A DNA stretch of 6,694 nt from Candidatus Binatia bacterium (GCA_022827045.1 JAJDTQ010000226.1:1-6694), one strand, 5' to 3'; positions 1 to 6,348 are shown, numbered from the stretch's first letter. Program-made: numbers and translations. Notes: generated by a model from the sequence alone, not told the origin.

Positions 1-82
1 GGTCCGCGCCGGCTTGCCCGGACAAGGGTTCCGGGCTAGGATTCACGGGGCCGTACATACTCTTCAGCGAGAGGAAGAAGCC

Positions 83-1189
83 ATGTCCCAACAACGAATC
101 ATCGACGCCGACGGGCACGTGATGGAGCTCGACGACGAGCTGCGCGACTACATCGGCGGCCCGTACGCCGAGCTGGAATGGCACCGGTCCTACGGTTTCT
201 GGCCGGGCCTCACCATGGACGGCTACCTGCGCTCGTTGAGGCAGCCGGGCGGCTGGGTCGGCGCCGGCACCGGCCCCAACGCGCAGCATTGGCTCGACTT
301 CCTCGACAAGAACGGCATCGAGCTCACCGTGCTGTACCCGACCCAGGGCTTGACCCACGCCGCGATCCGCGACCACGAATGGGCCATCACCATGGCGCGG
401 GCCTACAACGACTGGCTGCACGACCGCTTCATGCGGGTAAGCCCGCGCCTGGTGGGCGTGGCGCTGCTGCCCATCCAGGACATCGACGAGGCGGTCAAGG
501 AGCTGCGCCGCAGCGTCGAGGAGCTGGGGATGGTGGGCGCGGTCCTGCCCTCGGCCACGCCGGGCGGGAAGCTCTTCAGCGGACCCGACTTCCACCCCTT
601 GTGGGAGGAGGCGCAAAGGCTGGACGTACCGGTGTCGCCCCACGGCGGCATGAGCTTTCCCGACCTGGGCATCGACGACACCCGGAACTTCATGGTGGCC
701 CACACCCTGGAGCACCCGTTCGCGCAGTTCCGGCAACTCGTGGCGATGATCTGCGAAGGCGTATTCGAAATGTTCCCCAGGCTGCGCTTCGGCGTGCTGG
801 AATGCGGCGCGGGCTGGGTCCCCTACATGATGGACCGGCTGGACGAGGAGTACGAGCGCAAGGGGCACTATTCGCCCAACTGCAAGCGCAAGCCCAGTGA
901 ATACTTCCGGGAAGGCAACATCTACTTCGCCGCCGAGGTCGAGGAGACGCTGCTGCCCGAGACCGCGCGGCTGGTGCCGGAGCACACCCTCCTGTGGGCC
1001 TCGGACTACCCCCATGAAAGGGATCAGCGGGACTTCAGCGAGGACATCCCGCACCTGCTGGGCCGGAAGGACATGAGCGACGAGCTGAAGCAAAAGATCC
1101 TGTTCGAGAACCCGCTCAAGTTCTACCCGCGTCTGCGGGCGCGGCTGGATGCCACGGCGGTGGCGTCGAGAGAGGCCGCCGTCAGCTGA
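83..1189 (+). CDS. Amidohydrolase family protein (Amidohydro_2-type metal-dependent hydrolase)
   Basis: This is a cytoplasmic TIM-barrel hydrolase of about 368 aa, a usual length for the Amidohydro_2 (PF04909) group, which includes ACMSD-like decarboxylases and lactone hydrolases; the substrate cannot be told from sequence. Seen: an N-terminal metal-binding DADGHVME (Asp10, His12, Glu15), a central PHGG (His187) as the next metal-ligand region, a [10 protein letters not shown] strand, and a C-terminal [12 protein letters not shown] (Asp308, His311), where the family has its conserved Asp near the end of the barrel. No signal peptide or membrane segment is visible. The ATG at 83 is chosen over the upstream in-frame ATG at 14 because GAGAGG (69-74) lies 8 nt ahead and the metal motif starts right after, as in relatives; residues encoded by 14-82 do not look like protein. 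Its 3' end overlaps the convergent thioredoxin gene by 8 bp. The family call is firm, the reaction unknown. Confidence 0.9.
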   Translation: MSQQRIIDADGHVMELDDELRDYIGGPYAELEWHRSYGFWPGLTMDGYLRSLRQPGGWVGAGTGPNAQHWLDFLDKNGIELTVLYPTQGLTHAAIRDHEWAITMARAYNDWLHDRFMRVSPRLVGVALLPIQDIDEAVKELRRSVEELGMVGAVLPSATPGGKLFSGPDFHPLWEEAQRLDVPVSPHGGMSFPDLGIDDTRNFMVAHTLEHPFAQFRQLVAMICEGVFEMFPRLRFGVLECGAGWVPYMMDRLDEEYERKGHYSPNCKRKPSEYFREGNIYFAAEVEETLLPETARLVPEHTLLWASDYPHERDQRDFSEDIPHLLGRKDMSDELKQKILFENPLKFYPRLRARLDATAVASREAAVS

Positions 1190-2051
1190 AAAGGACCTTG
1201 GCCATCTCCGACCGGAACCGGTCGGCCAGCTCGCCGCGCCCCAGGACCTCGAAGATCTGCACCATGGCCTTGCGCGCGCCGTCGTCCTCGAAGCCGCGGT
1301 CCTGCTTCAGCACCGCCAGGAACTCCTCGAGAGCGGCTTCGTAGCGCTCTTCCGCGGCCAGCGCCTGAGCCAGACGGAAACGCAGGTCGATGCGGTCCGG
1401 GGCCGAATCCAGCTCCCGCCGCAGGGACTCCACGTCCGCGCCGTCACCCGCGCTCAGCCCGTGGCGGGCGACCAGCCGGTCGGCCTCGTTGCGTTCCGGA
1501 CCGCCCGGGGGGACCCTCTCCAGCAGCGCGAGGGCGCGCTCGGCGTCGGTCTCCAGGAGCCCGCGGCCCAGTCCAAGTAGTGCCCCCGCATGGTGCGGCG
1601 ACTCCTCCAGGACCTGCTCGAAGATCTCCAACGCCTTTTCGGTCTCGCCCGCGGCCCACAACCGGCCGGCCTCCAGCGCGAGCTCATCCTCGGGCGAGGG
1701 GACCACGCGGTCGAGGATCTCGCGCACGCCGGCTTCGGGCAGCGCGCCGGTGAACTCCGCGGCCAGCGCGCCGTCCTTGAACACCTTGACGGCCGGGATT
1801 CCCTGTATGCCGAAGCCGGCGGCCAGCTCCTGGTTCTCGTCCACGTTGACCTTGGCCAAAAGGAATTTGCCGCCGTATTCCTCGGCGAGCCCTTCAAGCA
1901 CCGGCCCCAGGACACGGCACGGCCCGCACCACGGCGCCCAGAAGTCCACCGCCACGGGCGTCTCCCGGGAGCGCTCCAGCACTCGCGCCTCGAACTCGGA
2001 CTGGTCGACGTCGAAGACCAGCGTTTCCGTTCCTTCCTGAAAACCCTGCAT
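1182..2051 (-). CDS. Thioredoxin-TPR protein, CnoX/YbbN-like chaperone-redox protein
   Basis: The 289-aa protein has an N-terminal thioredoxin domain (about residues 10-112) with active site WAPWCGPC (Cys42, Cys45) and the cis-proline loop GIPAVKVF (Pro86). About 170 residues of helical, Ala/Leu/Glu-rich tetratricopeptide-like repeats follow. That architecture and length match CnoX/YbbN, known as a holdase that protects proteins from chlorine-type oxidative damage and hands them to GroEL or DnaK. Unlike the E. coli protein, which lacks a full CxxC, this one keeps both cysteines and should have real thiol-disulfide activity. It is probably cytoplasmic, with no signal peptide. The ATG at 2051 has GAAGG (2056-2060) 4 nt upstream, a weak and close Shine-Dalgarno. 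It lies 52 nt behind the OsmC-like gene on the same strand with no evident terminator between, so co-transcription is likely and it may reduce or assist that protein (inference). Confidence 0.9.
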   Translation of the reverse strand: MQGFQEGTETLVFDVDQSEFEARVLERSRETPVAVDFWAPWCGPCRVLGPVLEGLAEEYGGKFLLAKVNVDENQELAAGFGIQGIPAVKVFKDGALAAEFTGALPEAGVREILDRVVPSPEDELALEAGRLWAAGETEKALEIFEQVLEESPHHAGALLGLGRGLLETDAERALALLERVPPGGPERNEADRLVARHGLSAGDGADVESLRRELDSAPDRIDLRFRLAQALAAEERYEAALEEFLAVLKQDRGFEDDGARKAMVQIFEVLGRGELADRFRSEMAKVLFS

Positions 2052-2103
2052 AGCGCCTTCCCGTACGCAGAATCGATCCTGTACTTGGGCCGATTATCGT
2101 CAG

Positions 2104-2589
2104 CTACTTCCTGCTGGTGTCGAAATCCGCTCCGTTGAGCGTCACCCGTGTTTCCACCGGCGTCGGATTCCTGACCGTCTGCATGATGTAGCAACCCTGC
2201 TCCGAGTTGCGGATCACCGCGGCCACCCGCTCCGGAGGCTCGTCGGACTCCACGTCGAGCTTCGTCTCGACGCCGACCCCCTCCGCCTGCACCGTCTCCC
2301 GCAGCACCGAGCCCTCGTTCCTGAAGCGCGCGGTCACGTGCACGCGCGCCTTGTCGATCTTCACCTTCATCATTTCCCCGTACCGGGAAAGCTGGGTGAG
2401 CAGTCAGAATCCGATGGAAAGCGCGAAGTACGCCATCGGCGGAGGCGCCGTGTTGTCGCCGCCGATGCGCCCGCCCTCGTCGCACATCACCGTGAAGCCG
2501 CGCGCCTCGCCGCGCTTCTGCTGCCGCTCCAGCATCTCGGCGTCGGCCTCCATGACGACTTCGCGTTTGACGATCATGTCGTCCGCCAT
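2104..2589 (-). CDS. OsmC-like peroxiredoxin-type selenoprotein (in-frame UGA = Sec62)
   Basis: Two abutting minus-strand reading frames (2589-2404 and 2373-2104) are one gene: the frame is the same, and the only interruption is a single UGA at 2404-2406. Read through as selenocysteine, the product is 161 aa. It has an N-terminal beta/turn part with RIGGDNTAPPPMAYF (residues 41-55), the family's loop plus start of the central helix, then GF-Sec-LLTQLSRY (60-70), and later SEQGCYIMQTVRNP (57-70 of the distal part), holding the second conserved cysteine, Cys133. OsmC/Ohr proteins reduce organic hydroperoxides with two cysteines at these two places; here the first, peroxidatic one is UGA. OsmC-like selenoproteins have been reported in bacterial selenoproteome surveys. 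Start ATG 2589 has a perfect GGAGG (2597-2601) at 7 nt. The codons after UGA keep family sense through to TAG, arguing against decay. The alternative is a TGC/TGT-to-TGA mutation or sequencing error; distal restart at ATG 2373 has a poorly spaced Shine-Dalgarno and would lose the active site. Confidence 0.82.
2362..2406 (-). promoter_or_regulatory. Candidate bacterial SECIS element directly after the UGA codon
   Basis: In the minus-strand mRNA, UGA (2406-2404) is followed by a hairpin: UUUCCC (2390-2385) pairs perfectly with GGGAAA (2378-2373) around the six-base loop GGUACG (2384-2379). The first loop G lies 19 nt after the UGA. Bacterial SECIS elements sit inside the coding sequence just after the UGA, with an apical loop roughly 16-37 nt away that carries G at its start; the E. 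coli fdhF loop also contains GGU. A lower stem is possible, CACC (2398-2395) with GGUG (2365-2362), with a bulged middle. The hairpin would bind SelB with Sec-tRNA. The pairing was read by eye and no folding energy was computed. Confidence 0.68.
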
Positions 2590-2596
2590 ATATCAA

Positions 2597-2601
2597 CCTC
2601 C
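2597..2601 (-). promoter_or_regulatory. Ribosome binding site of the OsmC-like selenoprotein gene
   Basis: GGAGG on the minus strand lies 7 nt before ATG 2589. It is among the strongest Shine-Dalgarno sites in the window and fixes the start upstream of the UGA, showing that the proximal half is translated and not a relic. The distal half has no comparable site of its own. Confidence 0.8.
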
Positions 2602-2610
2602 AAGATGATC

Positions 2611-2632
2611 ATGGGCCGAAAGAGTAGCCCAT
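2611..2632. promoter_or_regulatory. Inverted repeat in the divergent osmC-like/hemerythrin intergenic region
   Basis: ATGGGC (2611-2616) and GCCCAT (2627-2632) form a perfect 6-bp dyad separated by 10 bp. It lies in the 75-bp gap between the two divergent starts (2589 and 2665). The 16-bp centre-to-centre spacing is compatible with a dimeric regulator binding site; it could also fold as a 5'-leader hairpin in either transcript. No clear -35/-10 pair was recognised around it, so its role is open. Confidence 0.4.
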
Positions 2633-2664
2633 AGCCCCGACACCGTCAATTTGCGTCGAACCCC

Positions 2665-3159
2665 ATGGCCAAGCGACACCCCGCCCTGATACCCCTGTCC
2701 CACGACCACCACCATGGACTGGCGCTGGCCCTGCGCTGCCGCAAGCACGCCCTCGGGCAGCTCAACCCCGGCGAGCCCGCGGCCACGGAGGCGTGCGCCG
2801 CCGAGGCATCGCGGTTCTTCAACGAGAACCTGACCGCTCATTTCGAGGCCGAAGAAACGATCCTCTTCCCGCTGATGGCGGCCCACAAGGACTGCGGCGA
2901 GCTGGTTGCCCGGCTTGAGAGGGAGCACGAACGATTCCGCGCAATGGTCGCCCGGGCCGGCGATGCGGCAGGCAGGCGGAAGTTCCTCTTCGACTTCGGC
3001 GACCTGCTGGAGCAGCACATCCGTAGCGAGGAGCGCCAGCTCTTTGCCGCCTTCGAGATGTACATACCGGAGGCGGACGCCGAACGCGCGGGCCGGGAGA
3101 TCAAGCGGTTGTTGGACTCGGGCAAGGCCACAGCCGGCGAGACCGGAGCCGCCACATGA
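2665..3159 (+). CDS. Hemerythrin-like HHE cation-binding domain protein
   Basis: A 164-aa protein made almost wholly of one four-helix HHE/hemerythrin-like domain. The di-iron ligand pattern is visible in order: SHDHHHGL (His13-His17) on helix 1, HFEAEE (His59, Glu63/64) on helix 2, EREHERF (His88) on helix 3, and EQHIRSEER (His118, Glu122/123) on helix 4. Members bind oxygen, sense redox or iron state, or act in peroxide and nitrosative stress responses; which applies here is unknown. It is soluble and cytoplasmic. The ATG at 2665 fits the family's N-terminus (RHPALIPLSHDHHH) but has no recognisable Shine-Dalgarno, so translation may be leaderless or weak. It is divergent from the OsmC-like gene, and its stop overlaps the next start as ATGA, so it is coupled to the HMA-like protein. 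Confidence 0.88.
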   Translation: MAKRHPALIPLSHDHHHGLALALRCRKHALGQLNPGEPAATEACAAEASRFFNENLTAHFEAEETILFPLMAAHKDCGELVARLEREHERFRAMVARAGDAAGRRKFLFDFGDLLEQHIRSEERQLFAAFEMYIPEADAERAGREIKRLLDSGKATAGETGAAT

Positions 3160-3365
3160 ATACCAAAACGGCCATCATCTCCATCGAAGAACTGAACGAC
3201 ACGGCGGTCGCGGAACTGACCGAAGCCTTCGGGAGCTCACCCGGCGTGACCGAGGTGGACTTCTCCGTGGAGCGGCAGGTCGCCGTCATCGAGTTCGACC
3301 CGGAGGTAACCCACATCGACGGGCTGATGCGGGTGGTGCTGGGCAAGGGGTACAAGATCCTGTGA
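3156..3365 (+). CDS. Small HMA-fold protein lacking the metal-binding CxxC
   Basis: This 69-aa protein has the beta-alpha-beta-beta-alpha-beta order of heavy-metal-associated domains: AIISIEEL strand, DTAVAELTEAF helix, then SSPGVTEVDFSVERQVAVIEFDP, which matches the HMA core (pGV..v.v....a.v.fDp), then a second helix and a closing GKGYKIL (family GY). The MxCxxC metal loop after strand 1 is replaced by SIEELND, and the protein has no cysteine at all, so copper or zinc transfer by the usual site is excluded. Possible roles are a structural or interaction partner of the hemerythrin-like protein, or a different ligand. The start ATG overlaps the upstream stop (ATGA, 3156-3159), and GGAG (3145-3148) lies 7 nt ahead, so translational coupling is likely. 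Its stop lies 4 nt from the convergent toxin gene's end. Confidence 0.75.
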   Translation: MNTKTAIISIEELNDTAVAELTEAFGSSPGVTEVDFSVERQVAVIEFDPEVTHIDGLMRVVLGKGYKIL

Positions 3366-3369
3366 CGAT

Positions 3370-3744
3370 TCAGCCGGACAGGACGCCAGGCACCAAGTCG
3401 AAAACGATTCGCAAGGCGTCATCAATCCTGGCCAAGTCTTCGTCTTCCAACTCGCCACGTACCCTGACCAATCGGGCACGGTGATCCACCGGCCGGGTCT
3501 GCAGACAGTCCGCCACCGACCGCCTGGTCAGTCCATTTCGCGACGACGGCACGACCTCCACGTTGGTTACGATACGGGACTTTCGCTCATTCCATGCGGT
3601 CAGCGGCACTACCTGTATGACCGGGACGCGCGCGTTGTACGTATCGTTGGTCACAATGACGCAAGACCTTACCTTCCCCGTCTCCGACCCCTTGGTGGGG
3701 TTGAGATCGACGTCAATGACCATTCCTCGCGTCAACCTGCTCAA
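3370..3744 (-). CDS. MazF/PemK-family endoribonuclease toxin
   Basis: A 124-aa protein of normal MazF/PemK length with the family's opening: RGMVIDVDLNPTKGSETGKVRSCVIVTND, given here in pieces as RGMVIDVDLNP (strand 1), GSETGKVR (the S1-S2 loop with the conserved Arg26) and SCVIVTND (strand 2). VIQVVPLTAW and the C-terminal helix follow. MazF toxins cut mRNA and slow growth when the labile antitoxin is lost. The start is uncertain: TTG 3744 is preferred because GAGGAG (3753-3758) lies 8 nt ahead and the TTG overlaps the antitoxin stop as TTGA, a 4-bp coupling. GTG 3753 (127 aa) overlaps that same Shine-Dalgarno, and ATG 3723 would remove the first residues before the core. It is second in the operon after the antitoxin and ends 4 bp from the convergent HMA-like gene. 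Confidence 0.87.
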   Translation of the reverse strand: MSRLTRGMVIDVDLNPTKGSETGKVRSCVIVTNDTYNARVPVIQVVPLTAWNERKSRIVTNVEVVPSSRNGLTRRSVADCLQTRPVDHRARLVRVRGELEDEDLARIDDALRIVFDLVPGVLSG

Positions 3745-3974
3745 GTCGGCCACTCCTCAAGGGCCGCGTCGGTCCATTCTTGTGTTTCAGCGTCATTCGC
3801 ATAGACTTCGGCATAGATATCAGCCGATTCGCGCAGACGTTGCTGGGTCAATTCCTTGCGAAAACGGTCCAGGGCGTTCCGCACGACAGCGCTTTTGTCC
3901 TTGAAACCGTGCCGCTTGAACTCCGCGAGAAACTGTATTTGCGATTCTTCCAGACTGAACTTGGCTTGCAACAT
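3741..3974 (-). CDS. Ribbon-helix-helix antitoxin of the MazF-type toxin
   Basis: A 77-aa protein with an N-terminal ribbon-helix-helix DNA-binding domain: strand LQAKFSLE, helix ESQIQFLAEFKRHGF, then helix DKSAVVRNALDRFRKEL (about residues 2-44). An acidic, Trp-containing C-terminal tail (DAETQEWTDAALEEWP) is the kind of segment that wraps the toxin. RHH antitoxins paired with MazF normally repress their own operon. ATG 3974 is chosen because GGAGG (3980-3984) lies 5 nt upstream; a TTG at 3986 would put that Shine-Dalgarno inside the gene. It precedes and overlaps the toxin start. The gene and its promoter are visibly AT-richer than the flanking genes, consistent with acquisition by transfer (inference). 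Confidence 0.85.
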   Translation of the reverse strand: MLQAKFSLEESQIQFLAEFKRHGFKDKSAVVRNALDRFRKELTQQRLRESADIYAEVYANDAETQEWTDAALEEWPT

Positions 3975-3989
3975 GGGCACCTCCAAGAT

Positions 3990-4021
3990 AGACCTATTTT
4001 AAGACCTTATTCTACGACCCT
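3990..4021 (-). promoter_or_regulatory. Candidate promoter/operator of the toxin-antitoxin operon
   Basis: On the plus strand AGACCT occurs at 3990-3995 and again at 4002-4007, each followed by an A/T run (TATTT, TATT), and a looser copy CGACCC follows at 4015-4020. The 12-13 bp period is about one helical turn, as expected for tandem ribbon-helix-helix dimers. On the minus strand, -10-like boxes TAAAAT (3996-4001) and TAGAAT (4009-4014) fall inside the repeats; no good -35 was found. Repression by antitoxin binding over the -10 box is the natural reading. Confidence 0.4.
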
Positions 4022-4090
4022 GATATAAACCCCTATCTCACGAAGTTCAAGCACGGGCGCGTTTGTCGCCAGGGCCGGGGGAGACAGGGC

Positions 4091-4720
4091 ATGCCGGGGA
4101 ACGAAGACTCGAATACACGGGGCGCCGAGTCCCGGGCGCTCCAACGGCTCTACGACCGGACGCTCCGTAGCGCCGGGACGCGGCACGCCGTGTGGGCGCT
4201 GGTGGCGGTATGTTTTCTTCAGAGCCTGATCCTGCCGGTGCCGCCGGATCTGCTTCTCATCCCCATGGTGCTGGCGCGGCGCGCCAAGGCCTGGGGCTTC
4301 GCCACGGTCTCTACCCTGTCATCGACCGCCGGCGGCCTTGCCGGGTATGCCATCGGCTACTTTCTCTACGAAGCGGTGGGTGAACCTCTGCTGAGCCTCT
4401 GGGGATATGAAGGAGGGCTCCACGTGTTCGAGGCCTACCAGCGGGAATGGGGCGCCTGGATCGTGGTTGCCGGGGCCCTCACTCCCCTGCCCTACAAACT
4501 GGTCGCCGTCGCGTGCGGTGTCGCCCGGCTCGACATCGGGGTTTTCGTGCTGGCGTCGCTGCTCTCCCGCGGTTTCCGCTTCTATGTCGAGGCCACACTC
4601 CTCTGGTATTTTGGGCCGGCAGTGCGTGGACTCATCGAGCGTCACCTGACCACGGCTACGGTGATCGGGGTGCTTCTCGTCGTCGGCGTCTACCTTCTGC
4701 TCCGCATCCTTGCACGTTGA
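4091..4720 (+). CDS. VTT-domain (YqaA/DedA-like) inner-membrane protein
   Basis: The 209-aa integral membrane protein has a soluble, charged N-terminus of about 30 residues, followed by hydrophobic segments at about 33-62, 69-95, 120-140, 147-165 and a last TM near 188-208. The re-entrant VTT (SNARE-associated/DedA) signature is visible: LPVPPDLLLIP after the first segment, GLAGYAIGYFLYEAVG in the second, and ALTPLPYKLVAVACG with the conserved Pro-Pro-Lys, followed by SRGFRFYVEATLLWYFG. The arrangement is closer to YqaA than to the longer DedA proteins. DedA relatives act in lipid or polyprenyl-phosphate translocation and envelope integrity; the substrate here is unknown. The start ATG 4091 is supported by GGGGGAGA (4077-4084) 6 nt ahead. 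The gene is divergent from the antitoxin and upstream of the DUF2442 gene, 110 nt apart. Confidence 0.85.
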   Translation: MPGNEDSNTRGAESRALQRLYDRTLRSAGTRHAVWALVAVCFLQSLILPVPPDLLLIPMVLARRAKAWGFATVSTLSSTAGGLAGYAIGYFLYEAVGEPLLSLWGYEGGLHVFEAYQREWGAWIVVAGALTPLPYKLVAVACGVARLDIGVFVLASLLSRGFRFYVEATLLWYFGPAVRGLIERHLTTATVIGVLLVVGVYLLLRILAR

Positions 4721-4830
4721 TCAGCGCCGGCATACCCTGGCAACAAGAAAAGGACTTGACGACATCCGAGGTAAGCCAAGAATTGGCCGCCTGCAGTCTC
4801 CGAATCCTATCGACCCACTGGAGTGACTCG

Positions 4831-5118
4831 ATGTTCCTTCATGTCACAAAGGCTACACCGCTCGACGGCTTTCGCGTAAGGGTGTGCTTCGATGACGGCC
4901 GCGAAGGCGTAGCAGATCTTTCGGAGGCCCTCACCGGGCCGGCTTTCGAGTTGCTGACGGATCCGGAGGTATTCAAACAGCTTCGAGTGGACGAAGAACT
5001 ACAGACCATCGTCTGGCCCAACGGTACCGACCTAGCCCCCGAGTACATCTACTACCAAGCCTTCCGGGACGATACGACGCTCCGCGCCACCTTTCGTAAA
5101 TGGGGTTACGTCACCTGA
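4831..5118 (+). CDS. DUF2442 domain-containing protein
   Basis: This 95-aa protein matches DUF2442 over nearly its whole length: HVTKATPLDGFRVRVCFDDG (strands), EGVADLSEALTGPAFELLTDP, VFKQLRVDEELQTIVWPNG and DLAPEYIYYQ, the typical 'vWPnGaDl.P..ly' ending. A C-terminal extension follows (AFRDDTTLRATFRKWGYVT). DUF2442 proteins are small, of unknown biochemical role, often found beside DUF4160 proteins and thought to be toxin-antitoxin-like. No DUF4160 gene was seen on either side. ATG 4831 is chosen because GGAG (4820-4823) sits 7 nt ahead; the same frame stays open back to 4447, but that part lies across the VTT gene and does not look like protein. The gene ends 30 nt before the convergent ATPase gene. 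Confidence 0.83.
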   Translation: MFLHVTKATPLDGFRVRVCFDDGREGVADLSEALTGPAFELLTDPEVFKQLRVDEELQTIVWPNGTDLAPEYIYYQAFRDDTTLRATFRKWGYVT

Positions 5119-5148
5119 CCCTCCCCGTTGTCGTGACGAAACTCACCC

Positions 5149-6348
5149 TCAGCCAAGGAACCACGGCAGTACCCTGAATCCCTTGAAGTCGAAGCTCTCC
5201 TCTCCCCCGTGGACCAGGACGCCGCCACGGTTCGGATTGGACGGAATCGATGTCCACCAGGCGAGGGTGTCGACGGCGTCGGCGGCTACCGTCCGGCCCG
5301 ATTTCACCTCCACCGGGACAATCCGGCCGCCGGCATCGATGAGGACGTCGATCTCGTGGCCGGTGGCATCCCGCCAGAAGTAGAGGGGCGGGTCGCGGCG
5401 GATGGCAGCGAAGCTCTTGACCAACTCCGAGACCACGAAGGACTCGAACACGGCGCCTCGTAGCGGGTGGCGCTCCAGTGTCTCGGCGTCGCGGATGTCG
5501 AGCAGGTAGCAGACGAGCCCCGTGTCGAGAAAATGCAGCCTGGGGCGTCTGCGCAGGCGTTTGCGGTAGTTCGCGTGATGGGGCGGGAGGGTCGTGGCCA
5601 GATATCCGATCTCAAGAGCCGTCAGCCAACGCCGGGCGGTCTGCTGCGTGACGCCGACGTCGCCGGCAAGCGAGGCGAGGTTCAACTCCGTTGCCGTGTG
5701 TGCGGCCGCCAGACGGACGAAACGTTCGAAGCTCCTGGCGTCCGAAATCTGCATGACTTCACGGACGTCGCGTTCCACGTAGGCACGAAAATAGTCCGCC
5801 AGCCACTCGCTCGCGGGAATGCCCCGGTCGTGGATGCGCGGATAGAAGCTTTCGACCAGCGTGGCCCAGAGCGTCCTGTGGGGTAGACGGCTTGCCGTCA
5901 CGGCCGCGTCGGCATGGTCGAGGTTCAGCGGGTCAAGGGGTTCCCCCTCCGACAACTCCGCAAGCGACAGCGGGTACAAGCGGAGAAACGCCGTGCGCCC
6001 CGCCAGAGTCTGGGATACGGCTTCCATCAACAGCAGGTTCTGGGAACCCGTCAGGATGAAACGACCTGGCCGGGGGTCGGCGTCCACGAGCCCCTGAATG
6101 TAGGACAGCAACTCGGGCGCGCGTTGTACCTCGTCCAGGATCAACCTGTCGCCCTGGGCGAGGAGGCTGCGCGGGTCTTCGATGGCTCGGGCCCGTAAGT
6201 CCGGCGCCTCGAGCGACAGGTAGCGGTGGTCCGCAAACAGCGCCTGAACCAGGGTCGTCTTCCCGGACTGTCGGGGACCCGTGAGAGTCACGACCGGATA
6301 GGATGTGGCCGCATCCCTCAGCGCTTCGGTCAAATGGCGGCGCAACAT
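5149..6348 (-). CDS. AAA_14 / DUF4143 ATPase
   Basis: A 399-aa protein of the common AAA_14-DUF4143 type. Seen: Walker A GPRQSGKTTL (residues 24-33), Walker B LILDEVQ (Asp72, Glu73), sensor-like RFILTGSQN (96-104), a central helical and winged-helix-like part around SLAGDVGVTQQTARRWL, and a C-terminal DUF4143 end with GHEIDVLID (His331, Glu332, Asp334) and VPVEVKSG (Glu347, Lys349). The last two form a PD-(D/E)xK-like nuclease core: Asp334, Glu347-x-Lys349. These ATPases are widespread and often sit in accessory or defence-like regions; their role is mostly unproven. It is cytoplasmic, with no signal peptide. The start ATG 6348 lacks a Shine-Dalgarno and fits the family N-terminus (RRHLTEALRDA). 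It is convergent to the DUF2442 gene and downstream of a second, partial member. Confidence 0.92.
   Translation of the reverse strand: MLRRHLTEALRDAATSYPVVTLTGPRQSGKTTLVQALFADHRYLSLEAPDLRARAIEDPRSLLAQGDRLILDEVQRAPELLSYIQGLVDADPRPGRFILTGSQNLLLMEAVSQTLAGRTAFLRLYPLSLAELSEGEPLDPLNLDHADAAVTASRLPHRTLWATLVESFYPRIHDRGIPASEWLADYFRAYVERDVREVMQISDARSFERFVRLAAAHTATELNLASLAGDVGVTQQTARRWLTALEIGYLATTLPPHHANYRKRLRRRPRLHFLDTGLVCYLLDIRDAETLERHPLRGAVFESFVVSELVKSFAAIRRDPPLYFWRDATGHEIDVLIDAGGRIVPVEVKSGRTVAADAVDTLAWWTSIPSNPNRGGVLVHGGEESFDFKGFRVLPWFLG

Noticed and set aside
178..900. A 240-residue plus-strand frame inside the amidohydrolase gene.
   Set aside because: Low-complexity Arg/His/Gly/Pro composition, no motif, entirely inside a well-supported gene in another frame.
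1182..1189. The 8-bp tail-to-tail overlap of the amidohydrolase and thioredoxin genes as something unusual.
   Set aside because: Short convergent overlaps of this size are ordinary in compact bacterial genomes.
2104..2589. OsmC-like locus as two separate genes or as a pseudogene.
   Set aside because: Same frame, a single UGA at the redox residue, intact distal half, strong proximal Shine-Dalgarno and a SECIS-like hairpin favour one recoded gene. The mutation or sequencing-error alternative remains open and is stated in the finding.
1454..2596. A 380-residue open frame on the minus strand crossing both the OsmC-like and thioredoxin genes.
   Set aside because: Arg/Ala/Gly-rich with no domain sense; it is an out-of-frame shadow of GC-rich real genes with recognisable motifs.
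4447..4830. N-terminal extension of the DUF2442 frame back to 4447.
   Set aside because: Most of it overlaps the VTT protein gene in another frame, and the domain starts just after ATG 4831, which has its own Shine-Dalgarno.
5119..5148. A terminator between the convergent DUF2442 and ATPase genes.
   Set aside because: No stable hairpin or T-run is visible in this 30-nt gap.
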